The position numbers and the translations under genes were made by a program. From Planomonospora sp. ID67723 (lineage in GTDB: Bacteria; Actinomycetota; Actinomycetes; Streptosporangiales; Streptosporangiaceae), in NCBI RefSeq assembly GCF_015711605.1, contig NZ_JABTEZ010000002.1, forward strand, positions 1,736,001 to 1,800,000: a stretch of 64,000 nt of DNA. The letters are read 5' to 3'. The notes under the pieces were generated by a model. The model was not told where the DNA came from, ran no database searches, and saw only the letters and a list, made by a program, of their open reading frames with translations. Positions 16,707 to 25,824 of this stretch are shown here, one piece after another. Position 1 is the first letter of the stretch, and every line of letters starts with the position of its first letter.

Positions 16707-18179
16707 TCAGCTTCGTCCGGCGGTCCTTTCGGCGATCAGCCAGGAGCGCCGGACCTTGCCGGCATCGTCGCGGACCGGCCGGTCCACGAACTCGTAGGAC
16801 CGGGGCAGCTTGTACCGGACGAGCCGTTCCTCCATGTGCGCGCGCAGTTCCTGCTCCGGGACCGCTCCTTCCACGATGGCGTGCACCCGTTGCCCCAGGT
16901 CTTCGTCGGGCAGCCCGATCACGGCGCAGGACAGCACCCCCGGGTGCTCCTCGAGCGCGGCTTCGACCTCGGCGGGGTAGACGTTCTCGCCCGCCACGAG
17001 GATCATGTCCGGCCGCCGGTCGGCCAGGTAGAGGTAGCCGTCGGAGTCGAGGCGACCCATGTCTCCCAGCGACTCCCACTCTCCGCGCGCCCGGGGCGCG
17101 GCGCCGACGTAGGCGTAGGTGGGCGGGGTGCCGGGGGTGCGGCGCATGTAGACCTCTCCGGTCTCGCCGGGCGGGAGCGGTTTCCCGTCCACGTCGAGGA
17201 CGGTGACCTCACCGTGGACCGGGCGCCCCACCGAACCCCGGTGTTCCAGCCACTCGGCGCCGTTGATGACCGTGGTGGCGATCGACTCGGTCCCGCCGTA
17301 CAACTCCCAGATCCGCTCCCCTCCGAGCCAGTCGATCCACGCCTGCTTCAGCCAGGCGGGACAGGGCGCGGCCAGATGCCAGACGGTCCGCAGCGAGGAC
17401 AGGTCGGGACGGAGCCGGTCGGCCTCCGGCAACCGCCAGATGCGGTTCATCATCGTCGGGACCAGGTACAACCAGGTCGCCCGCCACCGCTCGGCCAGCT
17501 CCAGGGTGCGCAGCGGGTCGAAGCGCTCCATCACCACGAGGTGGGCGCCCTGGAAGAACCCGGCGAAGGCCGAGGAGAACGGGCCGTTGTGATAGAGCGG
17601 GCCCGGCATGAGCAGGACGTCCCCGTCCCCGCACCGCCAGAACCGCGATGCCCAGCCGTCCACGACGCCCGGCGTTCCGGCCAGGATCAGCTTCGGCCGG
17701 CCGGTGCTGCCCCCGGAGGTGGGAGCTTTCCAGGAGGGCGAGACCGCGTCGGGCAGGGGCGTGGCCTCGCGCCCGTCGGCGTCGAGCTCGCCGAGGCGGA
17801 CCCCGTACGGCGAGGTCGGGCCCGCCAGGTCGTCCGGGAGCAGGACGAGCGCGGAGCGCGCCAGCCGTACGATCTCGTCGAGCTCGGCCCGGGGCAGCCG
17901 CCACGAGACCGGCTGCGGTACCGCGCCCAGCTTCCACGCGGCCACGCACGCCCGGACGAACCCGATCCCGTTCGGCAGGGCGATCGTGAGGAGCGCTCCC
18001 TCCCGGACGCCGCGAGCGGCCATCGCCCGGGCCAGGCGGTTCGTGGACCGGTCGAGCTCCGCCCAGGTCAGCGTCGACTCCCCGCAGGAGACGGCGGGCG
18101 CGCCGGGGCGTTCCCCCGCGAACTCGCGGACGCGGCGGCCCAGGGACGGGGGCGGGGGAGTGCCGGAAGGATCGGTCAT
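16707..18179 (-). CDS. AMP-dependent acyl-CoA ligase
   Basis: 490 residues from ATG 18179. Motifs of the acyl-adenylate-forming superfamily: P-loop-like APTSGGSTGRPKLIL, WELYGGTES, and LDSDGYLYLADRRPDMIL followed by GENVYPAEVEAAL. The A10 region KVRRSWLI keeps a lysine. It activates a carboxylic acid as acyl-AMP and transfers it to CoA; the length and lack of a carrier domain fit a fatty or aryl acid CoA ligase, substrate unknown. It lies 149 bp downstream of the carotenoid oxygenase on the same strand. I see no reason to tie it to the siderophore NRPS over 16 kb away. Confidence 0.9.
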   Translation of the reverse strand: MTDPSGTPPPPSLGRRVREFAGERPGAPAVSCGESTLTWAELDRSTNRLARAMAARGVREGALLTIALPNGIGFVRACVAAWKLGAVPQPVSWRLPRAELDEIVRLARSALVLLPDDLAGPTSPYGVRLGELDADGREATPLPDAVSPSWKAPTSGGSTGRPKLILAGTPGVVDGWASRFWRCGDGDVLLMPGPLYHNGPFSSAFAGFFQGAHLVVMERFDPLRTLELAERWRATWLYLVPTMMNRIWRLPEADRLRPDLSSLRTVWHLAAPCPAWLKQAWIDWLGGERIWELYGGTESIATTVINGAEWLEHRGSVGRPVHGEVTVLDVDGKPLPPGETGEVYMRRTPGTPPTYAYVGAAPRARGEWESLGDMGRLDSDGYLYLADRRPDMILVAGENVYPAEVEAALEEHPGVLSCAVIGLPDEDLGQRVHAIVEGAVPEQELRAHMEERLVRYKLPRSYEFVDRPVRDDAGKVRRSWLIAERTAGRS

Positions 18180-18328
18180 GCGGTGGTCTCCTGCGAAGGG
18201 ATGACAGGCGGGACGCGGTCTTGCCGCCGGGACGCAGAACGGGCGCCTGCTCGGCGCGGCGCTTCCCTGCGCGCGTCAGCGGGCACGGAAGCGGTACCCG
18301 TTCAGAGGGACGACGGGGAGGGCGGTCG

Positions 18329-20005
18329 TCAGCGATCGGCGGCGACCTCCCGGACGACCTCCTGGAGATCGGGATCCAACTGGGTGAGCCGGTCGTCCAG
18401 GTCGTCGGCGAACCGCAGGCGTTCGACCGACGGGTCGTGCGGCAGCGCGGTCGGCATCCAGGCAGCGTGGATCATGAAAGGGGCGACCACGCCGAGGGGC
18501 GGGGCGAGCACCGCGATCGGGCCCTTGGAGACGTCGGAGGCGTCGAACAGCTCGACACGGAAACGCCGGTCGTTGTGGACGATCACCACGAGATACCCCT
18601 CGTGTCCGCCGGGGGCCGCCCCGGCATAGCGCGAGCGCCCGTTCGCCCCGGGGGCGCGGGGCACGAAGGCGGGCGAGGTGGGGTAGTCGTCCAGCCCCCA
18701 CGCCCACTCCGACAGCGGCTTCAGCGAGTCGCGCTCCAGCGAGGCCAGGACCGCCGGGGTCTGCTCGCCGGGGAACAGGGAGCGGTCGATGCGCTCGCCG
18801 TAGTTGCGCAGCACCCGCTGACTGACCGCCTCGGGGTGGAAGCCCTGGAAGAGGAGGTGGTGCCGGGTGGGGGCGAGCTGCCCCTCGAACGACCAGTCGA
18901 TCGCCGACAGCTCCGCCTGCCAGTACCTCTCCGGGTCGCGCAGCCGGGCCACTTCGGTGATCCGGCCTCCCACCGGGTCGAACTCCATGACGGTGGTGAC
19001 CGCGGGACTCATCCCGTGGCAGTACATCCCGCGCAGGGCCGGGTCGACGGGCCGGCCGAAGGCGTCGAGGTCGTCCTCCCGCAGATACATGCCGATGTCC
19101 ACGCCCGGTGTGTGCTCCAGGAGCACCCTGACGCCGCCGGAGTCGTCGTAGGCGGCGTAGAAGTGGTTCACCTCCGGGGCGATCCGGAAGACCTCTCCCT
19201 GTACGGCCTCACCGGACGGCGTCTCCTCCAACCGGGACTTGCGCACCAGCACCAGCGGCCCGTCCGGGTTGTTGGCCACCTTCCGGTCACCCGAGCCGAG
19301 CACCTCGTCGAAATCGACCTTGTAGGCGGTGTCGGCCAGCACCAGCCAGTCCCTGGTCTGCGTGATCGTATGGGTGGCCTGGGGGAAGAGGGCGCCCTCG
19401 ACCGGCCAGCGGCGCACCCGCCTGCCGCTGCCGTCGTAACGGACGACCGACAGGACACCGGTGAGCGGATCGCGGGTGACCGACCACAGGCAGCCGCGCT
19501 CGGGGTCGATCACCGGGTGGGCGGTGGACAGGATCGACGGCAGCACCGGCGCGTCCAGCACCGGCGCCCAGTCGTCGCGATGGCCCACCTCGGCGACGAA
19601 CGCCAGGGTTGCCGGATCCACCTCGATCGGCCGTCCCGCATCCCAGGTGGCGAAGAGCCGGTCGCCCCAGGGGAGGGGCGCGGTGTTGGCGGCGTTGACG
19701 GCGCCGAACGGGGAGTTGGTGCCGACCGGTCCCGCCTGGAACAGCTCCGGCCTCATCCGGCGCAGCCGTACGGAAGGAGAGTCGATCACGCGGGGACGCC
19801 ATGCGAAGCGGCCGCCCGCGTCGGGAGTGAGCGACAGCCGCACCAGGATGCCGTCGCCGAAGAAGGCGTGGATCGGATTGCTTCGCTGATCCGAGGTGCT
19901 GATGAGGAAATATCCGGAAATGTCGTCCGGCCACCGGCCGCTCACCACCGTGAGCTCCAGGTCGGGAAGGTCGCCCTTGGTCAGGATGGAGCGCGGGATC
20001 GGCAC
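18329..20005 (-). CDS. Carotenoid oxygenase family protein (non-haem iron dioxygenase)
   Basis: 558 residues, typical of bacterial carotenoid cleavage/lignostilbene dioxygenases. The seven-bladed propeller is indicated by NSPFGAVNAANTAPLPWGDRLFATWDAGRP and the four likely iron-binding histidines: STAHPVIDPE, ATHTITQTRDW, EVNHFYAAYDD and FMIHAAWMPT near the C-terminus. Such enzymes cleave a conjugated double bond of an apocarotenoid or stilbene with O2. The start at 20005 gives VPIPRSILTKGDLPDLELTV, a normal family beginning. No carotenoid biosynthesis genes are nearby. The acyl-CoA ligase downstream might process a cleavage product, but this is only suggested by position. Confidence 0.9.
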   Translation of the reverse strand: MPIPRSILTKGDLPDLELTVVSGRWPDDISGYFLISTSDQRSNPIHAFFGDGILVRLSLTPDAGGRFAWRPRVIDSPSVRLRRMRPELFQAGPVGTNSPFGAVNAANTAPLPWGDRLFATWDAGRPIEVDPATLAFVAEVGHRDDWAPVLDAPVLPSILSTAHPVIDPERGCLWSVTRDPLTGVLSVVRYDGSGRRVRRWPVEGALFPQATHTITQTRDWLVLADTAYKVDFDEVLGSGDRKVANNPDGPLVLVRKSRLEETPSGEAVQGEVFRIAPEVNHFYAAYDDSGGVRVLLEHTPGVDIGMYLREDDLDAFGRPVDPALRGMYCHGMSPAVTTVMEFDPVGGRITEVARLRDPERYWQAELSAIDWSFEGQLAPTRHHLLFQGFHPEAVSQRVLRNYGERIDRSLFPGEQTPAVLASLERDSLKPLSEWAWGLDDYPTSPAFVPRAPGANGRSRYAGAAPGGHEGYLVVIVHNDRRFRVELFDASDVSKGPIAVLAPPLGVVAPFMIHAAWMPTALPHDPSVERLRFADDLDDRLTQLDPDLQEVVREVAADR

Positions 20006-20188
20006 GGCAGCCTCCGAATCGCATTCTGGTCGGCACTACTGCCAACGAATCGTCTCGCGTGCCCCGCGTCAACCCGTCAACGGCTGGGCGGGCCGGCGCG
20101 GAGCCGCCTCGAGACCGACACCGATGTCCGGGCGGCCACGCCGGCTCGGGCCCCGAGGCGGGCTCCCCGATCTGGGGAGGGGCGGGTG

Positions 20189-20875
20189 TCAGCGGGGTAC
20201 GGCGCGCACCCATTCGCGGTCGTCGTCCAGGAATCTGGAGATCGCCAGGCCGGCCTGGTCGAGCTCGCGTTCGAGACGGTCGTCGTCGAGGCGTCTGCTG
20301 ACGAAGGTGTGGGTCCAGCGCCGTTCGCCGACGGTGTACTCCATGGTGGCCTCGAGCAGGCCGGGGCCGGGCCTGCTGATGCCGGTCATGCGGACGGTGC
20401 GGCCGTCGCCGGTGGCGCGTTCGAACGGCTGGACGGTGTCGTACCACTCGGGAGGCTTACGCTGCAGGATCACGCAGCCGTCGGCGGCGACGTGGCGGCG
20501 GCAGGTGCGCAGGAACGCGGCGCGCAGGTCGTCGTCGGCGGTCTCGATGACGAACGACATGAGCAGCACGAGGTCGAAGGTCCGGGGCAGGGCCAGGGTC
20601 TGGATGGGGGAGCAGACGGTCTCGGCGCCCGTGATGTGGGCGAGCATCTCGGGGGACTCGTCCACCGCGACGACCTGGTGGCCGAGGGCGAGCAGGGGGC
20701 GGGTGATGCGTCCGGCGCCGGCGCCGAGTTCCAGGACGCCGGCTCCGGGAGGGACCGCGGCGTGGATGAGTTCGGGCTCGCCGCCTGCGGTGAGGGTGGC
20801 GTAGTAATCGACCGCGCAGCCGTCCGGGGTGATCGGTCCCGGGCCTGTGCCGTGGTAGAGCCGCAGTGAGGTCAT
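20189..20875 (-). CDS. SAM-dependent class I methyltransferase
   Basis: 228 residues from ATG 20875 (MTSLRLYHG); an ATG three codons upstream (20884) is equally possible. The Rossmann-type motif I GAGVLELGAGAGRITRPLLALG is followed by VVAVDESPEMLAHI (motif II) and FDLVLLMSFVIE. This is the common Methyltransf_25 type; the substrate cannot be inferred from sequence. It is upstream of the carotenoid oxygenase on the same strand with a 183-bp gap, so probably a separate unit. Confidence 0.85.
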   Translation of the reverse strand: MTSLRLYHGTGPGPITPDGCAVDYYATLTAGGEPELIHAAVPPGAGVLELGAGAGRITRPLLALGHQVVAVDESPEMLAHITGAETVCSPIQTLALPRTFDLVLLMSFVIETADDDLRAAFLRTCRRHVAADGCVILQRKPPEWYDTVQPFERATGDGRTVRMTGISRPGPGLLEATMEYTVGERRWTHTFVSRRLDDDRLERELDQAGLAISRFLDDDREWVRAVPR

Positions 20876-21059
20876 GCCTCCCATTCTGGGGCGCCGTCCC
20901 CGTCGCCGCCCACGCCGCCAGCCGCCGAACCCGGCCGTGGCAGCAGCAAAAACCCCTTCACCTGTCCGCGGGAGAGCGCCTGTCGTCACCCGCTCAGACG
21001 GAGCGGTGACGCCCGGACCGTGGCGTGCGGTCCGGGCGTCACCCGCCGCGAGGTGTGAC

Positions 21060-21677
21060 TCAGAGGCGTTCGAGGAGTTTGTCCATCTGCTCGATCTCGG
21101 CCTGCTGGGCGGTCTCGATGGTCCTGGCCAGCTGCTTGACCTCAGGATTGGCGCCCTGCGACTGCTCGGTCCTGGCCATCTCGATCGCGCCCCTGTGGTG
21201 AACGATCATCAGCTCCGCGAACATGCGGTCGAACTCCGCGCCCTTGGCCTGCTGGAGCTTGGTCATGTCCTCCTCGGTCATCATGCCCGGCATGCCGTGC
21301 CCGCCGTGGCCGCCGTGGGGCACGGCATCCTTGCCCCACGACGTCAGCCACCCGGTCATCGTGGCGATCTCCGGGTCCTGAGCGGCCTTGATCTTCGCCG
21401 CCAGCTCCTTGACCTCCGCATCCGCGGCTCGGGTCTCGGCGAGCTCGGCCATCTCCACAGCCTGCTCGTGGTGCGGGATCATCATCTGGGCGAAGGCGAC
21501 GTCGGCGTCGTTGAAGGCGGCCGACGGCTGCGCGCTCGCGGTGGCCGCGGGAGTGCTCGCGGTCATGGTGTGGCCCGCCATCGGGTCGCCTCCGCAGGCG
21601 GTGAGCAGCGCCAGTGCCGCGGCGCCGGCCGCGGTGGTCAGGGCGAGCCTGGAGTCGATGGATCGGTTCGTGGACAT
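21060..21677 (-). CDS. DUF305 family lipoprotein
   Basis: 205 residues. The N-terminus is a lipoprotein signal: hydrophobic LALTTAAGAAALALL followed by lipobox LTAC at about residue 28. Two ferritin-like repeats follow, each with the DUF305 motif: MMIPHHEQAVEMAELA and LMIVHHRGAIEMARTE. Between them is a His/Met-rich loop (HGGHGGHGMPGMM) that could bind metal, perhaps copper. Known DUF305 proteins are secreted and often sit with metal-handling genes; a precise role is not established. It is followed upstream on the same strand by a DUF6153-like gene, a common actinobacterial pairing, and the two are probably co-transcribed. Confidence 0.9.
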   Translation of the reverse strand: MSTNRSIDSRLALTTAAGAAALALLTACGGDPMAGHTMTASTPAATASAQPSAAFNDADVAFAQMMIPHHEQAVEMAELAETRAADAEVKELAAKIKAAQDPEIATMTGWLTSWGKDAVPHGGHGGHGMPGMMTEEDMTKLQQAKGAEFDRMFAELMIVHHRGAIEMARTEQSQGANPEVKQLARTIETAQQAEIEQMDKLLERL

Positions 21678-21767
21678 GGCTGCTCGGTCTCTTTCCGGTT
21701 CGTCGTTTCTGCGTGCCGATCGTCCGGGGGCAGGGCTCAGCGATCACCCGTCCCCGAAGAGACCGGT

Positions 21768-22202
21768 TTATATGCGCAGAACGCAGAGACGAGCCAGGCG
21801 CAGAGCCGTCCGCCGCGGAGGAGGCCGGGCTACGAACAGGGCAGGCCGGACTCCGGCGGCTCGAACTTCCGAGGCTCGCCGTATCCACGCCCAGAGCGCG
21901 CCGGCGACGACGAGGAGGACCGAGGCCAGTACGGCCAGGCAGACAGAGGTCGGGTCGAAACCGGCGGGCAGGTCACCGAGACCCGAAACCGGCTGCGTGC
22001 CGTCGGCCGTCGCGGGCGGGAGGTGCGCCCGCGCATGTCCATGGCCGGCGGCCGGGGCATGCCCGGAGGCGGTGACGCCGTCGTGCCGGCGCTCGTGGTC
22101 GAGGTGCCCGAGCGTGTGCATTCCCGCGACACCCAGCACCAGTGCGAGGAGGAGGGTCCAGCGACCTGCGCGTACGGCGGACCGGCGGGTCGAATCGTCC
22201 AC
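21768..22202 (-). CDS. DUF6153-like small membrane protein
   Basis: 144 residues from GTG 22202 behind GGGGAGGGG. One transmembrane helix near the N-terminus (WTLLLALVLGVAGMHTLGHL), a His-rich extracytoplasmic loop (HDGVTASGHAPAAGHGHARAH), and a second helix (VCLAVLASVLLVVAGALWAWI). The MHTLGHLDH motif and layout match the small actinobacterial DUF6153 family. The 90-bp gap to the DUF305 lipoprotein on the same strand suggests joint transcription. The histidine clusters in both proteins hint at metal binding outside the membrane; this is inference. Confidence 0.75.
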   Translation of the reverse strand: MDDSTRRSAVRAGRWTLLLALVLGVAGMHTLGHLDHERRHDGVTASGHAPAAGHGHARAHLPPATADGTQPVSGLGDLPAGFDPTSVCLAVLASVLLVVAGALWAWIRRASEVRAAGVRPALFVARPPPRRTALRLARLCVLRI

Positions 22203-22292
22203 CGCCCCTCCCCGTGCGCTGCGATCCGGATCGTTGCCACGGCCATTCTACGGCCCATGATCGTAGATCGGTGAGCGGTGCCGGATCCCGCC

Positions 22293-23558
22293 TCAGGAGA
22301 CGGGATCGGACAGGACGTCCGGCGGTCGCCGGTGCCGTGCCCGGCGCGGCGAGTGGTCGTGGTCGGTGGAACCGCCGCGGGCACCGGCCAGGGCGGCCAG
22401 CGCGGTGGTTATCGGGACGGCCGCGATCAGCCCCAGCGTGCCGGCGACACTGCGGACGATCTCCTGTGCCAGGACGGGGTTGGTCACCACCTGCCCGACG
22501 GGCTCCTCTCCGACGCTGATGAGCAGGAGCAGGGGCAGGGACGCGCCGGCGTAGGCGAGGATGATCGTGTTGATCACCGAGGCGATGTGCGAGCGGCCGA
22601 CCCGGGCGGCGGCCCGGTACAACTGGGCGAACCCGTAGCCCGGATTGGCGTGGGCGAGCTCGGCGACGGTGGCGGCCTGGGTGACGGTGACGTCGTCGAG
22701 CACACCCAGCGAGCCGATGATGATGCTGGCCAGCAGCAGTCCCTGGGTGTTGATGCGATAGCTGTTGTCCAGGTAGAAGGAGCTCTCGTCGGTGATCCCG
22801 CTGAGGTCGGCGATGCCGATGCCGACGAAGGACAGCGCGCCGGTGAGACTGAGGCTGACCACGGTGCCCACGATCGCCACCGAGGTGGTGACGGTGAATC
22901 CGTGGGTGAGGTACAGCACGCTGAGCATGATCGCCACTGAGCCGACGATCCCCACCAGCAGGGGCGGCTGACCGGCCAGGATCGCCGGGATGACGAACAT
23001 CAGCAGCAGCACGAAGGTGATGGCCAGGCCGACCAGCGCCGTCACCCCGCGCCATCGGCCGAAAGCGATCACGGCCAGCGCGAACGCGGCACCGACCAGC
23101 AGCAGCGGTGAGGACCGGTCGTGGTCGGAGATCTGGTACGGCGGCACATCCAGCGTGCTGTCAGGCGTGTGGATCAGCACCACGTCGTCGCCCGCGGAGA
23201 ACCGCTGCGCGCCCGGACCGCTGGGCAGGGGACTGGTGACGCGCTCACCGGCCTGCGCGCCGTCGGTCAGCTCGACCTTGGCATCACCGCACGTGGCGGG
23301 GTCGGAGGGCGGCGGCGCGGTGGGGGGAGCCCCTTCGAGGGGAGGCTCCTCGGGGCACGGGGTGAGGGTGATGCTCGTGATCGTCCCGGTCACCCGCTGC
23401 AACTTCGGCTGCTCGGCGGTGGAGACGGGTTCGGTCGGCCACATCCAGACCAGCGTCACGAGTGTGGCGATCGCCAGGGGGACGATGACGGCCAAGGTCG
23501 CCCACACCGTCGCCCGCGAGCGGGGGATGGCCGGACCGTGGGAGTGGTTGGCGCCCAT
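22293..23558 (-). CDS. YibE/F-like multi-pass membrane protein
   Basis: 421 residues. One helix near the N-terminus, then an extracytoplasmic beta-rich domain carrying CPEEPPLEG and an OB-like segment (TGTITSITLTPC), then about seven transmembrane helices (for example LLLVGAAFALAVIAFG and PPLLVGIVGSVAIMLSVLYL). The signature loop IIIGSLGVLDDVTVTQAATVAEL and HIASVINTIILAYAGASLPLLLL are typical of YibE/F. The function of the family is not established; transport has been proposed. It is upstream of the DUF6153/DUF305 pair on the same strand with a 90-bp gap, so it may belong to the same unit. Confidence 0.9.
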   Translation of the reverse strand: MGANHSHGPAIPRSRATVWATLAVIVPLAIATLVTLVWMWPTEPVSTAEQPKLQRVTGTITSITLTPCPEEPPLEGAPPTAPPPSDPATCGDAKVELTDGAQAGERVTSPLPSGPGAQRFSAGDDVVLIHTPDSTLDVPPYQISDHDRSSPLLLVGAAFALAVIAFGRWRGVTALVGLAITFVLLLMFVIPAILAGQPPLLVGIVGSVAIMLSVLYLTHGFTVTTSVAIVGTVVSLSLTGALSFVGIGIADLSGITDESSFYLDNSYRINTQGLLLASIIIGSLGVLDDVTVTQAATVAELAHANPGYGFAQLYRAAARVGRSHIASVINTIILAYAGASLPLLLLISVGEEPVGQVVTNPVLAQEIVRSVAGTLGLIAAVPITTALAALAGARGGSTDHDHSPRRARHRRPPDVLSDPVS

Positions 23559-24270
23559 GGTGTCAGGCTCTCCTCGAAGGCAGTGGAAGCGGACGGAGGG
23601 AGGCCGCAGGGGCCGGACCGGGAAGCCCGGAACGCCCGGAGAGCCGGCCCGCCGATCTCCCGGCGGTCAGGCGATGACATCCCGCGCCGGTGACCGAGCG
23701 GAGACCCTCCCCGATGCGACCGCGCACGGCGACATGGACGAAGTCCGGGATGGCGACCGCCCCACCGCCATAGATTAGGGGCACGGCACACCCGTTTCGT
23801 ACGGTTCCGGCGGCCCGCCCGCCGTACTGCGCCGCCGCCAGCCGCCGACGCCCGACTCGATCGGTCCCGGGTTCGCCGGACCGCCGTCGTGCTCGCCGGG
23901 GTGGCCGCGGCGGAGGGACCCGGACGGAGGGACCCCTGTAGGCGGTGGAAGCTCCTATGGAGGCTAGTGGGAGAGGCCGGTGAGAACGCCTGTCCGCAGG
24001 TGACCGCCGGCTGCCGCCGGCGACCCGGGAGCCGGTCTCCACTCCGGCCCGCTCGATGCCGGGGCCGTAGCCGCCGAGTTGACTTTCCGTACCGCAAAAG
24101 GTGGAAATCCCTGCAGTCCTACCGCCAAAGTCACGATGGATCTCGACTTTCCAGGGGACGCCCGGGTCGATCTCCGAATGTTTTGCTGATCGCGTTCGTC
24201 AGGCCCCGGTGCGCCCTCCGCACGCCGAGACGGCGTGCGGAGGGCGCACGCATACACAGCGGGAGAGCGC
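23559..24270. other. 712-bp intergenic region between divergent genes
   Basis: No open frame here has plausible coding character; those present lack ribosome binding sites and family motifs. GACTTTCC occurs twice in direct orientation (24081-24088 and 24145-24152), each preceded by TTGA- or CTCGA-like bases, with AAAGTC inverted between them (24127-24132). The right end holds the strong hairpin listed separately. Promoters for the divergent YibE/F and haloperoxidase genes must lie here, but no clear -10/-35 pair could be set. Confidence 0.5.
24209..24249. repeat. Perfect 19-bp inverted repeat (hairpin) before the haloperoxidase gene
   Basis: The arms 24209-24227 and 24231-24249 are perfectly complementary over 19 bp around the loop AGA. 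No T-run follows on either strand. It ends 21 bp before the ATG at 24271 and leaves the ribosome binding site free. It could be a terminator for transcription arriving from upstream, a leader stem affecting RNA stability, or a protein binding site. Confidence 0.7.
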
Positions 24271-25782
24271 ATGAGATCGCAGAGGGACAACATGCCGGTG
24301 GGCGTGGACGGTGCGGGGGGACTTCCCCGCACCGCCGGACCGGCGGGGAGGGGAAAAGCGCGCAGGGGAGTGGCCGCCGTGGCCGCCGCCCTGCTCATGG
24401 CCACCGGTTCGGTGACAGTCACGGCGCAGCCGGCCGCCGCCGCAGCCCCGAACTATGAGGGCGATCCGACCCAGTACTGGAACAGCACCCTGGTCCAGGT
24501 GTTCCGCAACCTCAAGGGGCGGGACGCGGCCCCGGGCAGGCTGGCCCGGGCGGCCGCGATGATGAACGCGGCGATCTTCGACGCCGAGACCATGTACCAC
24601 GACAAGTGGAAGGTCCGGAAGTACCGTCCGTACCTGCAGGCCGGGAGTTACTTCTCCTTCGTCGAGACCCCGGACGAGGAGGAGCGGGTCATCGGGCGTA
24701 CGGCCTACAACATCCTCCTCGACCTCTTCGGGGCGAACAAGCTCATGGACAGCCCCGACCAGACCGACTATCTGGACCAGCGCTTCAAGGCCAGGTTCGG
24801 AACCGAGCCGACCGCCGACGACTACCTGGACATCCAGGTGGTCAGCTCGGTCGTCACCAGAATGCGCAACGACCGCGCCGGTGACGGCTCCGATGACTCC
24901 ACGGTCTACGTCCTGGACGGCCAGCCCGGCGCGTGGCGGCCCACCGGGGGGCCCGGAAGCTCGTGCGCGTCGGCCGCCGACGCCGTCGCGCCCAGGTGGG
25001 GCGAGGTCAAACCGTTCGCGATCACCAGCGGCTCGGTGTTCCGGCCGCCGACGCCGGAGACGTATTCGAGCTATGCGGAACTGCTGAACAGCCCCGCCTA
25101 CCAGCAGCAGGTCGCGGAGGTGCGCCGGTTGGGCGGGGCCGCCTCCACGGCGGCCACCCGCAACGAGCGCACCACGGCGCAGACTGCGGCCGCCTGGTTC
25201 TGGGCCAACGACCTGGACGGCACCTACAAGCCGCCGGGCCAGCTGATCGAGCACACCCGCCTGGTGGCCAAGCAGCGGGGGATCACCAGCAAGTACGAGA
25301 ACGCCCGCCTGTTCACCCTGGTGTCGCTGGCGATGGCCGACGCCGCCATCGCCGAGTGGGACGTCAAGTACCGCACGCCGATCGACCTGTGGCGGCCGGA
25401 GTCGGCGATCCGCGACGGGGGGCTGGACCCGAACTGGCGCCCCCTGTCGGCCGGTCGTGACGGGGTCAGCTTCTCCCCCTGTTTCCCGGCCTGGGCCTCC
25501 GGCCACGCCGCTTTCGCCGGTGCCTGGGCCGGGGTCATGAAGCGGTTCTTCGGCACCGACAACGTCCCCGTCCAGCTCACCAGCGAGGACCCGCACGCCC
25601 CGGTGCGCACCAAGAACTTCACCAGCTTCAGCCAGGCGGCGAAGGAGAACGCCGACAGCCGCGTCTATCTGGGCGTGCACTATCCGTGGGACGCCACCGA
25701 CGGACTCGAACTCGGTGAGAAGATCGCCTCCTACGTCTACGCGAACAAGCTGACGTGCATCTCCACGTGCCCCAACCCCTGA
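24271..25782 (+). CDS. Secreted vanadium-dependent haloperoxidase-like protein (PAP2 superfamily)
   Basis: About 503 residues from ATG 24271 (GGGAGAG upstream); ATG 24292 behind AGAGGG is an alternative. An arginine-rich N-region and hydrophobic VAAVAAALLMATGSV ending QPAAAAAP form a signal peptide, so the enzyme is exported. All vanadate ligands expected of this superfamily are present: K366 and R375 (KYRTPIDLWRP), the SGH around H412 (FPAWASGHAAF), and R464 with axial H470 (SRVYLGVHYPWDATDG). Cysteines CISTC near the C-terminus may form a disulfide. Such proteins oxidise halides with H2O2 or act as acid phosphatases; sequence alone does not separate these. It converges on the beta-propeller gene. 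Confidence 0.88.
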   Translation: MRSQRDNMPVGVDGAGGLPRTAGPAGRGKARRGVAAVAAALLMATGSVTVTAQPAAAAAPNYEGDPTQYWNSTLVQVFRNLKGRDAAPGRLARAAAMMNAAIFDAETMYHDKWKVRKYRPYLQAGSYFSFVETPDEEERVIGRTAYNILLDLFGANKLMDSPDQTDYLDQRFKARFGTEPTADDYLDIQVVSSVVTRMRNDRAGDGSDDSTVYVLDGQPGAWRPTGGPGSSCASAADAVAPRWGEVKPFAITSGSVFRPPTPETYSSYAELLNSPAYQQQVAEVRRLGGAASTAATRNERTTAQTAAAWFWANDLDGTYKPPGQLIEHTRLVAKQRGITSKYENARLFTLVSLAMADAAIAEWDVKYRTPIDLWRPESAIRDGGLDPNWRPLSAGRDGVSFSPCFPAWASGHAAFAGAWAGVMKRFFGTDNVPVQLTSEDPHAPVRTKNFTSFSQAAKENADSRVYLGVHYPWDATDGLELGEKIASYVYANKLTCISTCPNP

Positions 25783-25824
25783 TCGGATAGGGATTCGGCC
25801 CGGCCGGAGGGTACCGAGGGGGAG

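Noticed and set aside
16707-18179. Acyl-CoA ligase as supplier of an acyl starter for the NRPS
   Set aside because: It is over 16 kb away, has no iron box, and lies with a carotenoid oxygenase; nothing in the sequence links them.
16572-18629. Long plus-strand frame over the acyl-CoA ligase
   Set aside because: The minus strand carries all adenylate-forming motifs; the plus frame has none.
18221-20869. 882-codon plus-strand frame
   Set aside because: It overlaps the carotenoid oxygenase and methyltransferase, which have clear motifs on the minus strand.
23772-24200. Possible riboswitch or small RNA gene in the long intergenic gap
   Set aside because: Some stem-forming stretches exist, but none matches a known riboswitch core by eye.
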